Below are positions 1 to 5,938 of a DNA stretch of 10,294 nt, one piece after another. The stretch is taken from the NCBI GenBank assembly GCA_007123785.1, contig SLGL01000203.1:1-10294 (forward strand), written 5' to 3'. The stretch comes from Balneolaceae bacterium. Lineage in GTDB: Bacteria; Bacteroidota; Rhodothermia; Balneolales; Balneolaceae. Under the pieces are notes generated by a model. It was given only the letters and a program-made list of their open reading frames with translations, ran no database searches and was not told the DNA's origin. The position numbers were made by a program, and so were the translations under genes. The number at the start of each line of letters is the position of its first letter. The stretch's first letter is position 1.

Positions 1-269
1 TATCCATAATTTTTTAGTGAAGTAGAAGGGGTTAAGCGGGTAATCATCTTAGAGATTGTTCTTACTGTTCTGTAATCGTCAACATCTAGCTCTTCAGGTG
101 GAATTGTGATTTCAAAACCCTCTTCCAGTTCCATCATCAGCTGTATGAGAGACAATGAATCAAGTAACCCCGATTCAAACAGGTCTTTATCGATGTCTAC
201 CTGTCCAATAGTTAGTGCCTTACTCACAATGGTTGAAATTTTTTCTGAAATATTTTTATCGGTATTCAT
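1..269 (-). CDS. Acyl/peptidyl carrier protein, DltC-like (partial, runs off left edge)
   Basis: Read on the minus strand from ATG at 269, the frame stays open to base 1, giving 89 residues with no stop, so the 3' end lies outside the window. It has the carrier-protein signature: LLDSLSLIQL at residues 35-44, with Ser38 in the DSL motif as the expected 4'-phosphopantetheine attachment site. An acidic helix (MMELEEGFEI) and a PPEELD loop follow, as in DltC and other free-standing carrier proteins. The role is to hold an activated aminoacyl group as a thioester in the cytoplasm. The gene starts 34 bp downstream of the adenylation gene on the same strand, so it is very probably co-transcribed and receives the residue that enzyme activates. 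A strong ribosome-binding site is not evident. The family is clear, the cargo is unknown. Confidence 0.85.
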   Translation of the reverse strand, partial: MNTDKNISEKISTIVSKALTIGQVDIDKDLFESGLLDSLSLIQLMMELEEGFEITIPPEELDVDDYRTVRTISKMITRLTPSTSLKNYG

Positions 270-303
270 TTTGAGTTCTGATCTTGTTTTGCCAACTATG
301 CAT

Positions 304-1890
304 TTAGTTTTCAAATTCATCTGCTAATTTTTTTCGGTCAATTTTACCATTTCCATTTCGTGGTAACTGTTCATATTCTTGCCAGAAATGGGGGATCATA
401 TAAGCCGGGATTTTGTCCAGCAGATTCTTTTTTAAATCAGGTGCAATATCACCGTTTTTTACTCCGCTCCCTACAAAAGCACAACCGATCGCAGTGCCTT
501 CAAAGCCATTTTTTTTAACCGGAACCACAGCATACTCTCTTAAGATCTCATTCTGCCCTAATGCCGCTTCAATTTCTCCAAGCTCTATCCGGTACCCTCT
601 GCTTTTTATCTGATAATCTGACCGGCCGTGAAAGTAAACGAAGCCATCTTTTCCAACAGAGGCGAGGTCCCCGGTTTTATAGATTCTTTCTTTATTTCCA
701 TTCATATCCGTGGGTTGAATAAAGGCAGCATCCGTTTTCGCCTTATCGTTCCAATACCCGGGGCTCAGTCCCACACCTGATATGTATAAATCTCCGACTT
801 CGCCCTGTTTAACTGTACTCAAATCATCGTTTAAAACAAGCAGCTTTTCACCATCGCAGGCTGTTCCAATAGGAATTTCAGAGTTGTCTTCCGGTATTTC
901 AGAAACTGTAAAATAACTGCTGGCTATCGTAGCTTCAGTGGGTCCATATAAATTGGTAAATTGTATATCGGGTAAGTTTTTCATCCAATATTGCAGTGCC
1001 GGCAGGGGAAATACCTCACCACACCAAATCAATCGCTTTAAACTTGGAAAACCTCCGTCCGGAATTGCTTTAAACCTTGCAAGATAATTCAATGCAGATG
1101 GGACCGAGAACCATTGATGCAGATTATTATCCAAAATAAAATTTGTCAATTTTTTAGGGTTCACACTAATTTCGGGCGGTACCAGGAAGAGGCGTGAACC
1201 AGAGGCGAATGCTCCGAAAATATCAAATGTTGACAGGTCGAAATGAAGCGGTGAGTGGCATGAGATCCGTTCCCCGGCTCTCATTTTGAAAAAGGAAACG
1301 GCCCAGTTAACGAAGGTTTGAATATTTTTATGGGTAATCACCACTCCTTTCGGCTCCCCGGTAGACCCTGATGTAAACAATATTTGAGCAGCCGTATTTT
1401 CATCCCGAACTACTCCATGAGGAGTATTCCGTTGTAATTTTATATCATCATAACAAAATACCGGCGGTTTGTCATCGGCATAGATCATCGGCTCCTTCGA
1501 CCACCATATCCATGGAATATGACTCAGTTCAGAATCAATATGAAGTAGGTCCTGGAGTTGATGGATAGAGTGGCTATCAACAAACAAATAGGCCGGATCG
1601 GATGATTTTATAATTTTTGCAACCCGCTCTGACGGACTTTTAAAATCCAGAGGCACATACACTCCTCCAGCCTTACTAATCCCTAACATTGCGATAATCG
1701 TTTTTGGCGTTTTTTCCATAAATAACCCAACACGATTTCCCGGCTTGAGGCCGGCTTGTATTAACTGTCCCGCTAACTGGTTACTTTCCAGTTCGAGGTT
1801 CAAATAATTGTTGTGTTCGTCTCCCAGTGTAATTGCAATCCGTGTACCGTATTTTTTTACTTTTTCTCTGGACCAATCGTAAATCATCAT
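304..1890 (-). CDS. Stand-alone amino-acid adenylation enzyme (DltA/NRPS A-domain type)
   Basis: This 528-residue member of the AMP-forming ligase family should activate a carboxylate with ATP and transfer it to a carrier protein. The A-domain core motifs appear in order: phosphate loop FTSGSTGEPKG (172-182), HFDLSTFDIF (216-225), YGPTEAT (315-321), YKTGDLA (404-410), GRSDYQIKSRGYRIELGEIE (422-441), and the C-terminal catalytic Lys516 in NGNGKIDRKKL. Asp218 in FDLS sits where amino-acid-activating A domains bind the alpha-amino group, so the substrate is likely an amino acid rather than a fatty or aryl acid. There is no condensation, carrier or thioesterase domain, and the length is that of DltA-like enzymes. 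The start ATG overlaps the stop of the upstream monooxygenase gene (ATGA, 4 bp), suggesting translational coupling. A second ATG follows directly at 1887. The carrier-protein gene is next. The amino acid cannot be assigned by eye. Confidence 0.92.
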   Translation of the reverse strand: MMIYDWSREKVKKYGTRIAITLGDEHNNYLNLELESNQLAGQLIQAGLKPGNRVGLFMEKTPKTIIAMLGISKAGGVYVPLDFKSPSERVAKIIKSSDPAYLFVDSHSIHQLQDLLHIDSELSHIPWIWWSKEPMIYADDKPPVFCYDDIKLQRNTPHGVVRDENTAAQILFTSGSTGEPKGVVITHKNIQTFVNWAVSFFKMRAGERISCHSPLHFDLSTFDIFGAFASGSRLFLVPPEISVNPKKLTNFILDNNLHQWFSVPSALNYLARFKAIPDGGFPSLKRLIWCGEVFPLPALQYWMKNLPDIQFTNLYGPTEATIASSYFTVSEIPEDNSEIPIGTACDGEKLLVLNDDLSTVKQGEVGDLYISGVGLSPGYWNDKAKTDAAFIQPTDMNGNKERIYKTGDLASVGKDGFVYFHGRSDYQIKSRGYRIELGEIEAALGQNEILREYAVVPVKKNGFEGTAIGCAFVGSGVKNGDIAPDLKKNLLDKIPAYMIPHFWQEYEQLPRNGNGKIDRKKLADEFEN

Positions 1891-2912
1891 AACTGTTCTT
1901 GTTTTTCTAAATGGTTTTGAGCCCGATTAAATACCAGCATCGTGCTATGTAGTTCTATTTCTGAAACCGGAGTGTCAATGATGCAGGTTTTACAGCCGGT
2001 ATCCAGATACTTCGAAATTGCATTTGCTACTTCATCGTAACTTCCAACGAGGTATGGACAAAATGTATGGTAATGCTCGAATGGGCCCAGCCAATACACA
2101 GGTTCAGAATTATGTTGTTTGCCATTTCCATTTTGGTTAGAGAGCTTTTTGTGCCACTCCGAATCGGATGTTTTTTTGGCAAATTGATGAGATATTTCTC
2201 CCATCCGTGTAGCCGGAAAGCGTTCATGGGCTTCTTTCCATGCTTCATCATGATTGTGCCGGGCCAATACTCCTATACGAATTCCCTCAACCAATGCATC
2301 TCCATTTGTACCATTTTTTGCTAATTCTTCAATCGGTTCGGGATATTGAATCAATTGTACTCCAAGGCGTGCCGATGCTTCCTTTGCCGCGTCAGAGGAG
2401 CCCGATAAATAATAGTCAGGCAAAAGATCTTCGGGCATATCCGGCTTCAGCTTCAGGTTTTTTATCTGATAAAATTCTCCTTCATATGTAACACCCTCGG
2501 TTGTGGTTAACAGCTTTTGAATTATTTCTGTATACTCAACAAGCCTGTCGTAGCGTCTGTCGTGATCAACGGGTCCTCCAAGCGCCTTCAGGTCATTAAT
2601 ATAACCACCAGCAACCAGGTTCAGGGCTATTTTCCGGTTATGAATAAACGCAATACTTGAAATTTTTTTGGCAACCGTATATGGGTGCATATAAACCGGT
2701 TGGAGTGCCACCATCGGTATTAAATGAGTTGTCTCATTCAGAATTAAATCGGTAACTGCCCAGGGGTCGGCCAGGCGGTTGTCGCTGTAGATGAGAGTTC
2801 CCCTGTACCCATATTTTTCACTTTGTATTGCAATTCTCTTTAACTCCCTGATGAACTGCACTCTGTCACTTTTTATAGATTCCGGCATTGTTGTGAATAG
2901 TTCTATTTCCAT
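1887..2912 (-). CDS. LLM-class (luciferase-like, SsuD/MOx-type) flavin-dependent monooxygenase
   Basis: A TIM-barrel flavin monooxygenase of the bacterial-luciferase superfamily, 341 residues from ATG at 2912. It would use reduced FMN and O2. Family features: NLVAGG (98-103), DHDRRYDRLVEYTEIIQKLL (116-135), YEGEFYQIKNL (143-153) and SGSSDAAKEASARLG (170-184), all typical of the SsuD/alkanesulfonate-monooxygenase branch. The same fold occurs as MOx domains inside NRPS A domains, for example in myxothiazol and melithiazol synthetases. Because it overlaps the adenylation gene by 4 bp and a carrier-protein gene follows, a role in oxidising a carrier-bound aminoacyl group is more attractive than sulfonate catabolism. 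An upstream TTG at 2972 would add 20 residues (SRNRVVVRKSTRSIKSFF and flanks) that do not look like the family, so ATG 2912 is preferred. The exact reaction is inferred. Confidence 0.88.
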   Translation of the reverse strand: MEIELFTTMPESIKSDRVQFIRELKRIAIQSEKYGYRGTLIYSDNRLADPWAVTDLILNETTHLIPMVALQPVYMHPYTVAKKISSIAFIHNRKIALNLVAGGYINDLKALGGPVDHDRRYDRLVEYTEIIQKLLTTTEGVTYEGEFYQIKNLKLKPDMPEDLLPDYYLSGSSDAAKEASARLGVQLIQYPEPIEELAKNGTNGDALVEGIRIGVLARHNHDEAWKEAHERFPATRMGEISHQFAKKTSDSEWHKKLSNQNGNGKQHNSEPVYWLGPFEHYHTFCPYLVGSYDEVANAISKYLDTGCKTCIIDTPVSEIELHSTMLVFNRAQNHLEKQEQL

Positions 2913-3280
2913 AACAAAAAAAGATTTGATTGATCTTGTACTTTTTCGGACAACTACACGATTACGACTCAAGATTGTCCGGGCTGCGCAAACAGATATT
3001 TCTTGATTGACCTTTACTCTCCTGTCTGCACCTACATGCCTATATACAATTGTTGTGCCAAAGAGAGAATTATCTGCTTTCTTATTTAAATACAGCCTGA
3101 TTACTGCTTTTAAACAGCTTTTTTTATTAATCCAAGCACATCAAAAGAACATTTTTACACACCTCTCTCGTGATATTTTGTATAAAATATTCACTTTAAT
3201 TTAAAGTACTTTACACATTGAAAGTAAACAGATAAGCCATCAAGCCGTATGATGACCTGAGAATTTAATCCATTCACTGA
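2913..3280. promoter_or_regulatory. Divergent intergenic region between the monooxygenase operon and the formyltransferase gene
   Basis: This 368-bp AT-rich stretch separates two divergently transcribed units. It contains the sigma-54-like site on the minus strand described separately (3045-3060), which implies a leader of roughly 120 nt before the monooxygenase ATG. On the plus side TATAAAAT at 3181-3188 could be a -10 box, but I see no well-spaced -35 partner and no -24/-12 site. There is no GG dinucleotide between 3181 and 3280, so the formyltransferase gene seems to use another promoter class. The short frame at 3007-3204 has no protein-like features. Confidence 0.5.
3045..3060 (-). promoter_or_regulatory. 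Putative sigma-54 (-24/-12) promoter for the monooxygenase-adenylation-carrier operon
   Basis: Read on the minus strand the site is TGGCACAACAATTGTA. It matches the sigma-54 consensus TGGCACG-N4-TTGCW at TGGCAC and TTG, with the correct 10-nt gap between the -24 GG (3059-3058) and the -12 G (3047). The second -12 base is T instead of C, which weakens the call. Transcription would start near 3034, giving a leader of about 120 nt. Two better matches lie in front of the two surface-glycan genes of this window. Confidence 0.45.
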
Positions 3281-4198
3281 ATGAATATTTTATTAGCAGC
3301 TGAAGAGTCTGCCGGTGTGCAAACCCTGAAATCTTTATCAAAGAGCAGCCATAACCTTAAAGCTGTTCTAACCCATGCCTCCTCACCTGAAAAAGGCGCA
3401 CCTGTTGCTGCTCTTGCAAAAAAACTTTGCTACACAATCATGCCGGCAACACTGGTAAAAGAGCCCGGCTTTGCAGATTGGATTGCCGAAAAAGAGATAG
3501 ATCTGCTGCTAAACGTACACTCACTTTTCATAATCTGTACGGAAGTTATTGATTCATTAAAGATGGGAGCTTATAATCTGCATCCCGGCCCATTGCCCAG
3601 TTATGCCGGGCTAAATGCACCAAGCTGGGCCGTGTACAATCAGGAGTCTCAGCATGGAGTTACACTGCACAAAATTGTTGACAAGATAGATGGCGGGAAT
3701 ATTATTGATGAGGCTCTTTTCCCCATCACTGCAACAGATACCGGGCTGTCCGTTAGCATGAAATGCGTGATGCATGGAATACCATTGATTGAAAAATTCC
3801 TGGATAAAATAGAAAAAGGCGAATCCACAGCGGGGAAAGAACAGGATTTCTCCGGGCGTAATTATTACCGGGTCAATCAAATTCCGAATAATGGAAAAAT
3901 AGATTGGGGTAGTTCTGCATCCCGGATCGATGCCTTTGTGAGAGCCTGCAACTACTCACCGTTTCAATCTCCCTGGGGACATCCCTATACTTTACTGGAT
4001 GGAGAAAAAATATCGATTCTAAAAATTGGAATTACAAATCAACACTGCAACGTAAATCCCGGTACAGTTGGAGAAACTGTTGATGGCGCAGCAACCATTG
4101 CTACTGCAGATTATTGGGTTACCGCAAATCGGTGTATGGTTAAAGGTATACACGTTGATGCAGATTCAAAACTCTCCCCCGGTGATCTTTTAATCTGA
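3281..4198 (+). CDS. Formyltransferase (10-formyl-THF dependent), NRPS/aminoacyl type
   Basis: This 305-residue cytoplasmic enzyme belongs to the Fmt/ArnA-N/PurN fold and transfers a formyl group from N10-formyltetrahydrofolate to an amine. The catalytic triad is visible: Asn99 and His101 in NLHPGPLPSYAG (99-110) and Asp137 in DKIDGGNII (134-142). The spacing (N to D 38, H to D 36) equals that of E. coli Fmt N108/H110/D146. The loop HPGPLPSYAGLNAPSWAVYN resembles formylation domains of NRPSs, such as those of linear gramicidin or anabaenopeptilide synthetases. Housekeeping Fmt has HGSLLPRWRGAAPI there instead. A C-terminal Fmt-like domain (about 208-300, PFQSPWGHPYTLLDG) is present. It lies divergent to the A/MOx/carrier operon, so its substrate may be the amino group of that aminoacyl thioester. 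A sugar-amine substrate is the alternative, given the glycan genes downstream. No clear ribosome-binding site precedes ATG 3281. Confidence 0.88.
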   Translation: MNILLAAEESAGVQTLKSLSKSSHNLKAVLTHASSPEKGAPVAALAKKLCYTIMPATLVKEPGFADWIAEKEIDLLLNVHSLFIICTEVIDSLKMGAYNLHPGPLPSYAGLNAPSWAVYNQESQHGVTLHKIVDKIDGGNIIDEALFPITATDTGLSVSMKCVMHGIPLIEKFLDKIEKGESTAGKEQDFSGRNYYRVNQIPNNGKIDWGSSASRIDAFVRACNYSPFQSPWGHPYTLLDGEKISILKIGITNQHCNVNPGTVGETVDGAATIATADYWVTANRCMVKGIHVDADSKLSPGDLLI

Positions 4199-4305
4199 TT
4201 TAACCGCGTCAGCGCATGCCCACGTAACTTCAGCGAAGACGGTGGAGTCGAAAACCAATCTCCATTTTGATCATTTATAAACCGAACAAAGGATAAATCA
4301 GAAAC

Positions 4306-4321
4306 AGGCACCCTTTTTGCA
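4306..4321 (+). promoter_or_regulatory. Putative sigma-54 (-24/-12) promoter for the acetyltransferase gene
   Basis: AGGCACCCTTTTTGCA matches TGGCACG-N4-TTGCW at GGCAC and TTGCA. The GG (4307-4308) and GC (4319-4320) dinucleotides are exactly 10 nt apart. The mismatches are the first T and the G after GGCAC. The expected transcription start is near 4332, about 40 nt before the ATG at 4372. The site lies in the gap after the formyltransferase gene, so the acetyltransferase gene probably has its own promoter. Confidence 0.52.
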
Positions 4322-4371
4322 ATGGATAGAGCCAATCACACCAATCATTTTTAAAAGAGAAAGTAAAAAGG

Positions 4372-4959
4372 ATGACTTTTCAGAGATTAATAGCCCGGTT
4401 AAAAAAATACCCGATTAATGAATATATAGCCGGTTTTCTGTTTTCAGGGAAATTTGACGAGAAAGGTGTACTGGTATATTCAGACGGTCGGCCATATCCA
4501 AAAGTCATCCATAAAGGAGGGTCCCTGGTGGCCGGTAACTGTCAGTTCTATTCGGGAGTACGGCTTGAAATTGGTAAAAATGGCCGGCTTGATATCGGGA
4601 ATGGATCTTACCTGAACAGAAACACCCTGATTATTTGCGAAAAGAAGATTGATATTGGTAAAAACTGCAAAATTGCCTGGGATGTCGTGATCATGGATTC
4701 CGACCTGCACCCAATAAATTCAGAGCCTATTGTAAACAAACCGGTATTTATTGAGGATAATGTGTGGATTGGATGCCGTTCAATTATATTAAAAGGAGTT
4801 AGAATAGGGAAGGGTGCTGTTGTAGCCGCAGGCTCTGTAGTATCGAAAGATATCCCCCCATTTACTATTTGGGGCGGTGCACCAGCAAAGTTTATCACCC
4901 ATGTAAATGACCCCAAGAATGGTGTAGCTCCTGTACCGGCTCAGGTAATTTATCAGTAA
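4372..4959 (+). CDS. Left-handed beta-helix (hexapeptide) O-acetyltransferase
   Basis: The 195-residue protein has the hexapeptide repeats of the LbetaH superfamily. Helix coils run from about residue 50 to 165: LEIGKNGRLDIGNGSYL, KIDIGKNCKI, VFIEDNVWIGCRSIIL, VRIGKGAVVAAGSVVSKDIP. It ends with GGAPAKFI, the conserved cap of sugar and serine acetyltransferases. The loop MDSDLHPI carries His113 at the position of the catalytic histidine in xenobiotic/maltose/NodL-type acetyltransferases. These enzymes transfer acetyl from acetyl-CoA to a hydroxyl or amine, and homologues named WbbJ-like are common in polysaccharide loci. The sigma-54-like site 51 nt upstream and the WecG-family gene downstream fit modification of a surface glycan sugar. 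The acceptor is not predictable from sequence. A weak AAAAGG-type purine stretch precedes the ATG. Confidence 0.9.
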   Translation: MTFQRLIARLKKYPINEYIAGFLFSGKFDEKGVLVYSDGRPYPKVIHKGGSLVAGNCQFYSGVRLEIGKNGRLDIGNGSYLNRNTLIICEKKIDIGKNCKIAWDVVIMDSDLHPINSEPIVNKPVFIEDNVWIGCRSIILKGVRIGKGAVVAAGSVVSKDIPPFTIWGGAPAKFITHVNDPKNGVAPVPAQVIYQ

Positions 4960-4964
4960 CAGAA

Positions 4965-4996
4965 TTACTCTTAATCCCGTGTAAAAAAGTTACTCT
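4965..4996 (+). promoter_or_regulatory. Direct repeat TTACTCTyAA upstream of a sigma-54 site (possible activator site)
   Basis: TTACTCTTAA (4965-4974) and TTACTCTCAA (4990-4999) match at 9 of 10 bases, with starts 25 bp apart. They lie about 60-95 bp upstream of the -24 element at 5057, where enhancer-binding proteins for sigma-54 often bind. Such sites are more often inverted repeats, so this is only a suggestion. Confidence 0.2.
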
Positions 4997-5056
4997 CAAA
5001 TAGAATAAAAGCTTCTAATGCCAATCTAATCATCATCTGAGAAGATTTTTCTTTGT

Positions 5057-5072
5057 TGGCATATATATTGCT
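5057..5072 (+). promoter_or_regulatory. Putative sigma-54 (-24/-12) promoter for the WecG-family gene
   Basis: TGGCATATATATTGCT matches the consensus TGGCACG-N4-TTGCW at TGGCA and at all of TTGCT. The -24 GG (5058-5059) and -12 GC (5070-5071) are exactly 10 nt apart. The mismatches are C to T and G to A just after TGGCA. The expected start of transcription is near 5083, about 60 nt before the ATG at 5144. This is the best of the three sigma-54-like sites in the window. Confidence 0.6.
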
Positions 5073-5094
5073 TTTAACCAGGTAAGAGTTTTCA

Positions 5095-5120
5095 AAAAAA
5101 TCGCTTGATATCGATTTTTT
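5095..5120 (+). promoter_or_regulatory. AT-rich hairpin in the leader of the WecG-family mRNA
   Basis: AAAAAATCG (5095-5103) and CGATTTTTT (5112-5120) form a 9-bp perfect inverted repeat with an 8-nt loop. The hairpin would lie between the predicted sigma-54 start (about 5083) and the ribosome-binding site (5134-5138). The stem is mostly A-U, so it may be weak. A leader regulatory role, or an attenuator-like structure before the T tract, is possible but unproven. Confidence 0.25.
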
Positions 5121-5133
5121 AAAATTTACATTA

Positions 5134-5138
5134 AGAGG
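5134..5138 (+). promoter_or_regulatory. Ribosome-binding site of the WecG-family gene
   Basis: AGAGG lies 5 nt before ATG 5144. It is one of the few recognisable Shine-Dalgarno sites in this window and supports that start codon. Confidence 0.55.
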
Positions 5139-5143
5139 TTTTC

Positions 5144-5938
5144 ATGCTTGCCATCGAAAAAAACAACGGATACCTGGTACTTGGAGTTAATATTTCAACA
5201 TACTCAAAAGAAGAATTTTTTTTTCTGATTCAGGAGAGGTTAAAAGATAATGATGAAAATTCACCCCCGGTTTTTATTGTAACCGTTAATCCGGAAATTG
5301 CTATTCAAACGATTATCGATAACGATTTTAAAGAAGTTTTAAAAACCTCAACGATAAACACCGCTGATGGTGTGGGTATCAGCTGGGCTATAAATTTTCT
5401 TTACAACAAACAGGTGGATCGAATTACGGGATCTGATTCATTAGAGAAAATTTGCACCTATTGTGCAGAACTTAATCAACCAGCATTCTTTTATGGTGCT
5501 GCTCCCGGAATAGCACAAAAAGCGGCAGATATACTCACGGAAAGAATAGAAAACCTAAAAATTACGGGTGTTTATTCACCGGATAAGCCGGATATTCCGT
5601 TGGGAAATCTGCCTTTTGATACACAAACCTCGCTACAAAGTGCTTCCGTCGTATTTGTTGCCCTTGGCGCTCCCTCACAGGAGAAGTGGATCCATGAAAA
5701 CCTCGAAAAACTTCCAAACTGTAAATTAATTATTGGCATTGGAGGCAGCTTTGATTTCATCACCGGAAACACAAAACGAGCACCGGTACTTTTTCGAAAA
5801 ACCGGACTCGAATGGATGTACCGCCTCTACCTGGAACCTTCGCGATGGAGGCGAATGCTCAGGCTTCCTCTCTTTGCACTGAATGTAATGCTCTTAAAAA
5901 CAAGCAGCCTCGACATTCAAAAGCCTGCAGATCATTAA
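5144..5938 (+). CDS. WecG/TagA/CpsF-family glycosyltransferase (GT26)
   Basis: The 264-residue protein has the usual length and all hallmark blocks of the family. These are TVNPEI (47-52), NTADGVGISWA (72-82) with Asp75 at the proposed catalytic-base position, RITGSDSLEKI (93-103), FFYGAAPGIA (115-124), ALGAPSQEKWI (173-183), GIGGSFDFITGNTKRAP (198-214) and the Arg-rich tail LEWMYRLYLEPSRWRRM (222-238). Family members transfer a sugar (ManNAc, ManNAcA or similar) from a UDP donor to an undecaprenyl-pyrophosphate-linked sugar during enterobacterial common antigen, teichoic acid or exopolysaccharide synthesis. They act at the inner face of the cytoplasmic membrane, with the basic C-terminus at the membrane. 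The sigma-54-like promoter and the acetyltransferase gene upstream fit a regulated exopolysaccharide locus. Donor and acceptor sugars are unknown. Confidence 0.94.
   Translation: MLAIEKNNGYLVLGVNISTYSKEEFFFLIQERLKDNDENSPPVFIVTVNPEIAIQTIIDNDFKEVLKTSTINTADGVGISWAINFLYNKQVDRITGSDSLEKICTYCAELNQPAFFYGAAPGIAQKAADILTERIENLKITGVYSPDKPDIPLGNLPFDTQTSLQSASVVFVALGAPSQEKWIHENLEKLPNCKLIIGIGGSFDFITGNTKRAPVLFRKTGLEWMYRLYLEPSRWRRMLRLPLFALNVMLLKTSSLDIQKPADH

Noticed and set aside
1..1890. Exosortase-associated acyl-CoA ligase plus carrier protein of a PEP-CTERM locus
   Set aside because: The sigma-54 sites and glycan genes recalled such loci, but the ligase has the amino-acid-type FDLS motif and no exosortase or PEP-CTERM protein is visible here.
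2912..2972. Upstream TTG start giving a 361-residue monooxygenase
   Set aside because: The extra 20 residues are basic and unlike family N-termini, whereas ATG 2912 begins directly at the first barrel strand (MEIELFTTMPES).
3007..3204. 65-codon frame in the divergent intergenic region
   Set aside because: No domain and no ribosome-binding site; it overlaps the minus-strand promoter candidate.
3281..4198. Assignment as housekeeping methionyl-tRNA formyltransferase
   Set aside because: The fold and triad match, but the active-site loop differs from the Fmt type, and there is no neighbouring def, rsmB or priA gene as often found with fmt.
4219..4245. GC-richer imperfect hairpin (CCAC with GTGG, and TTC with GAA inside) after the formyltransferase gene
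   Set aside because: The stem is interrupted and no T tract follows, so I cannot support a terminator.
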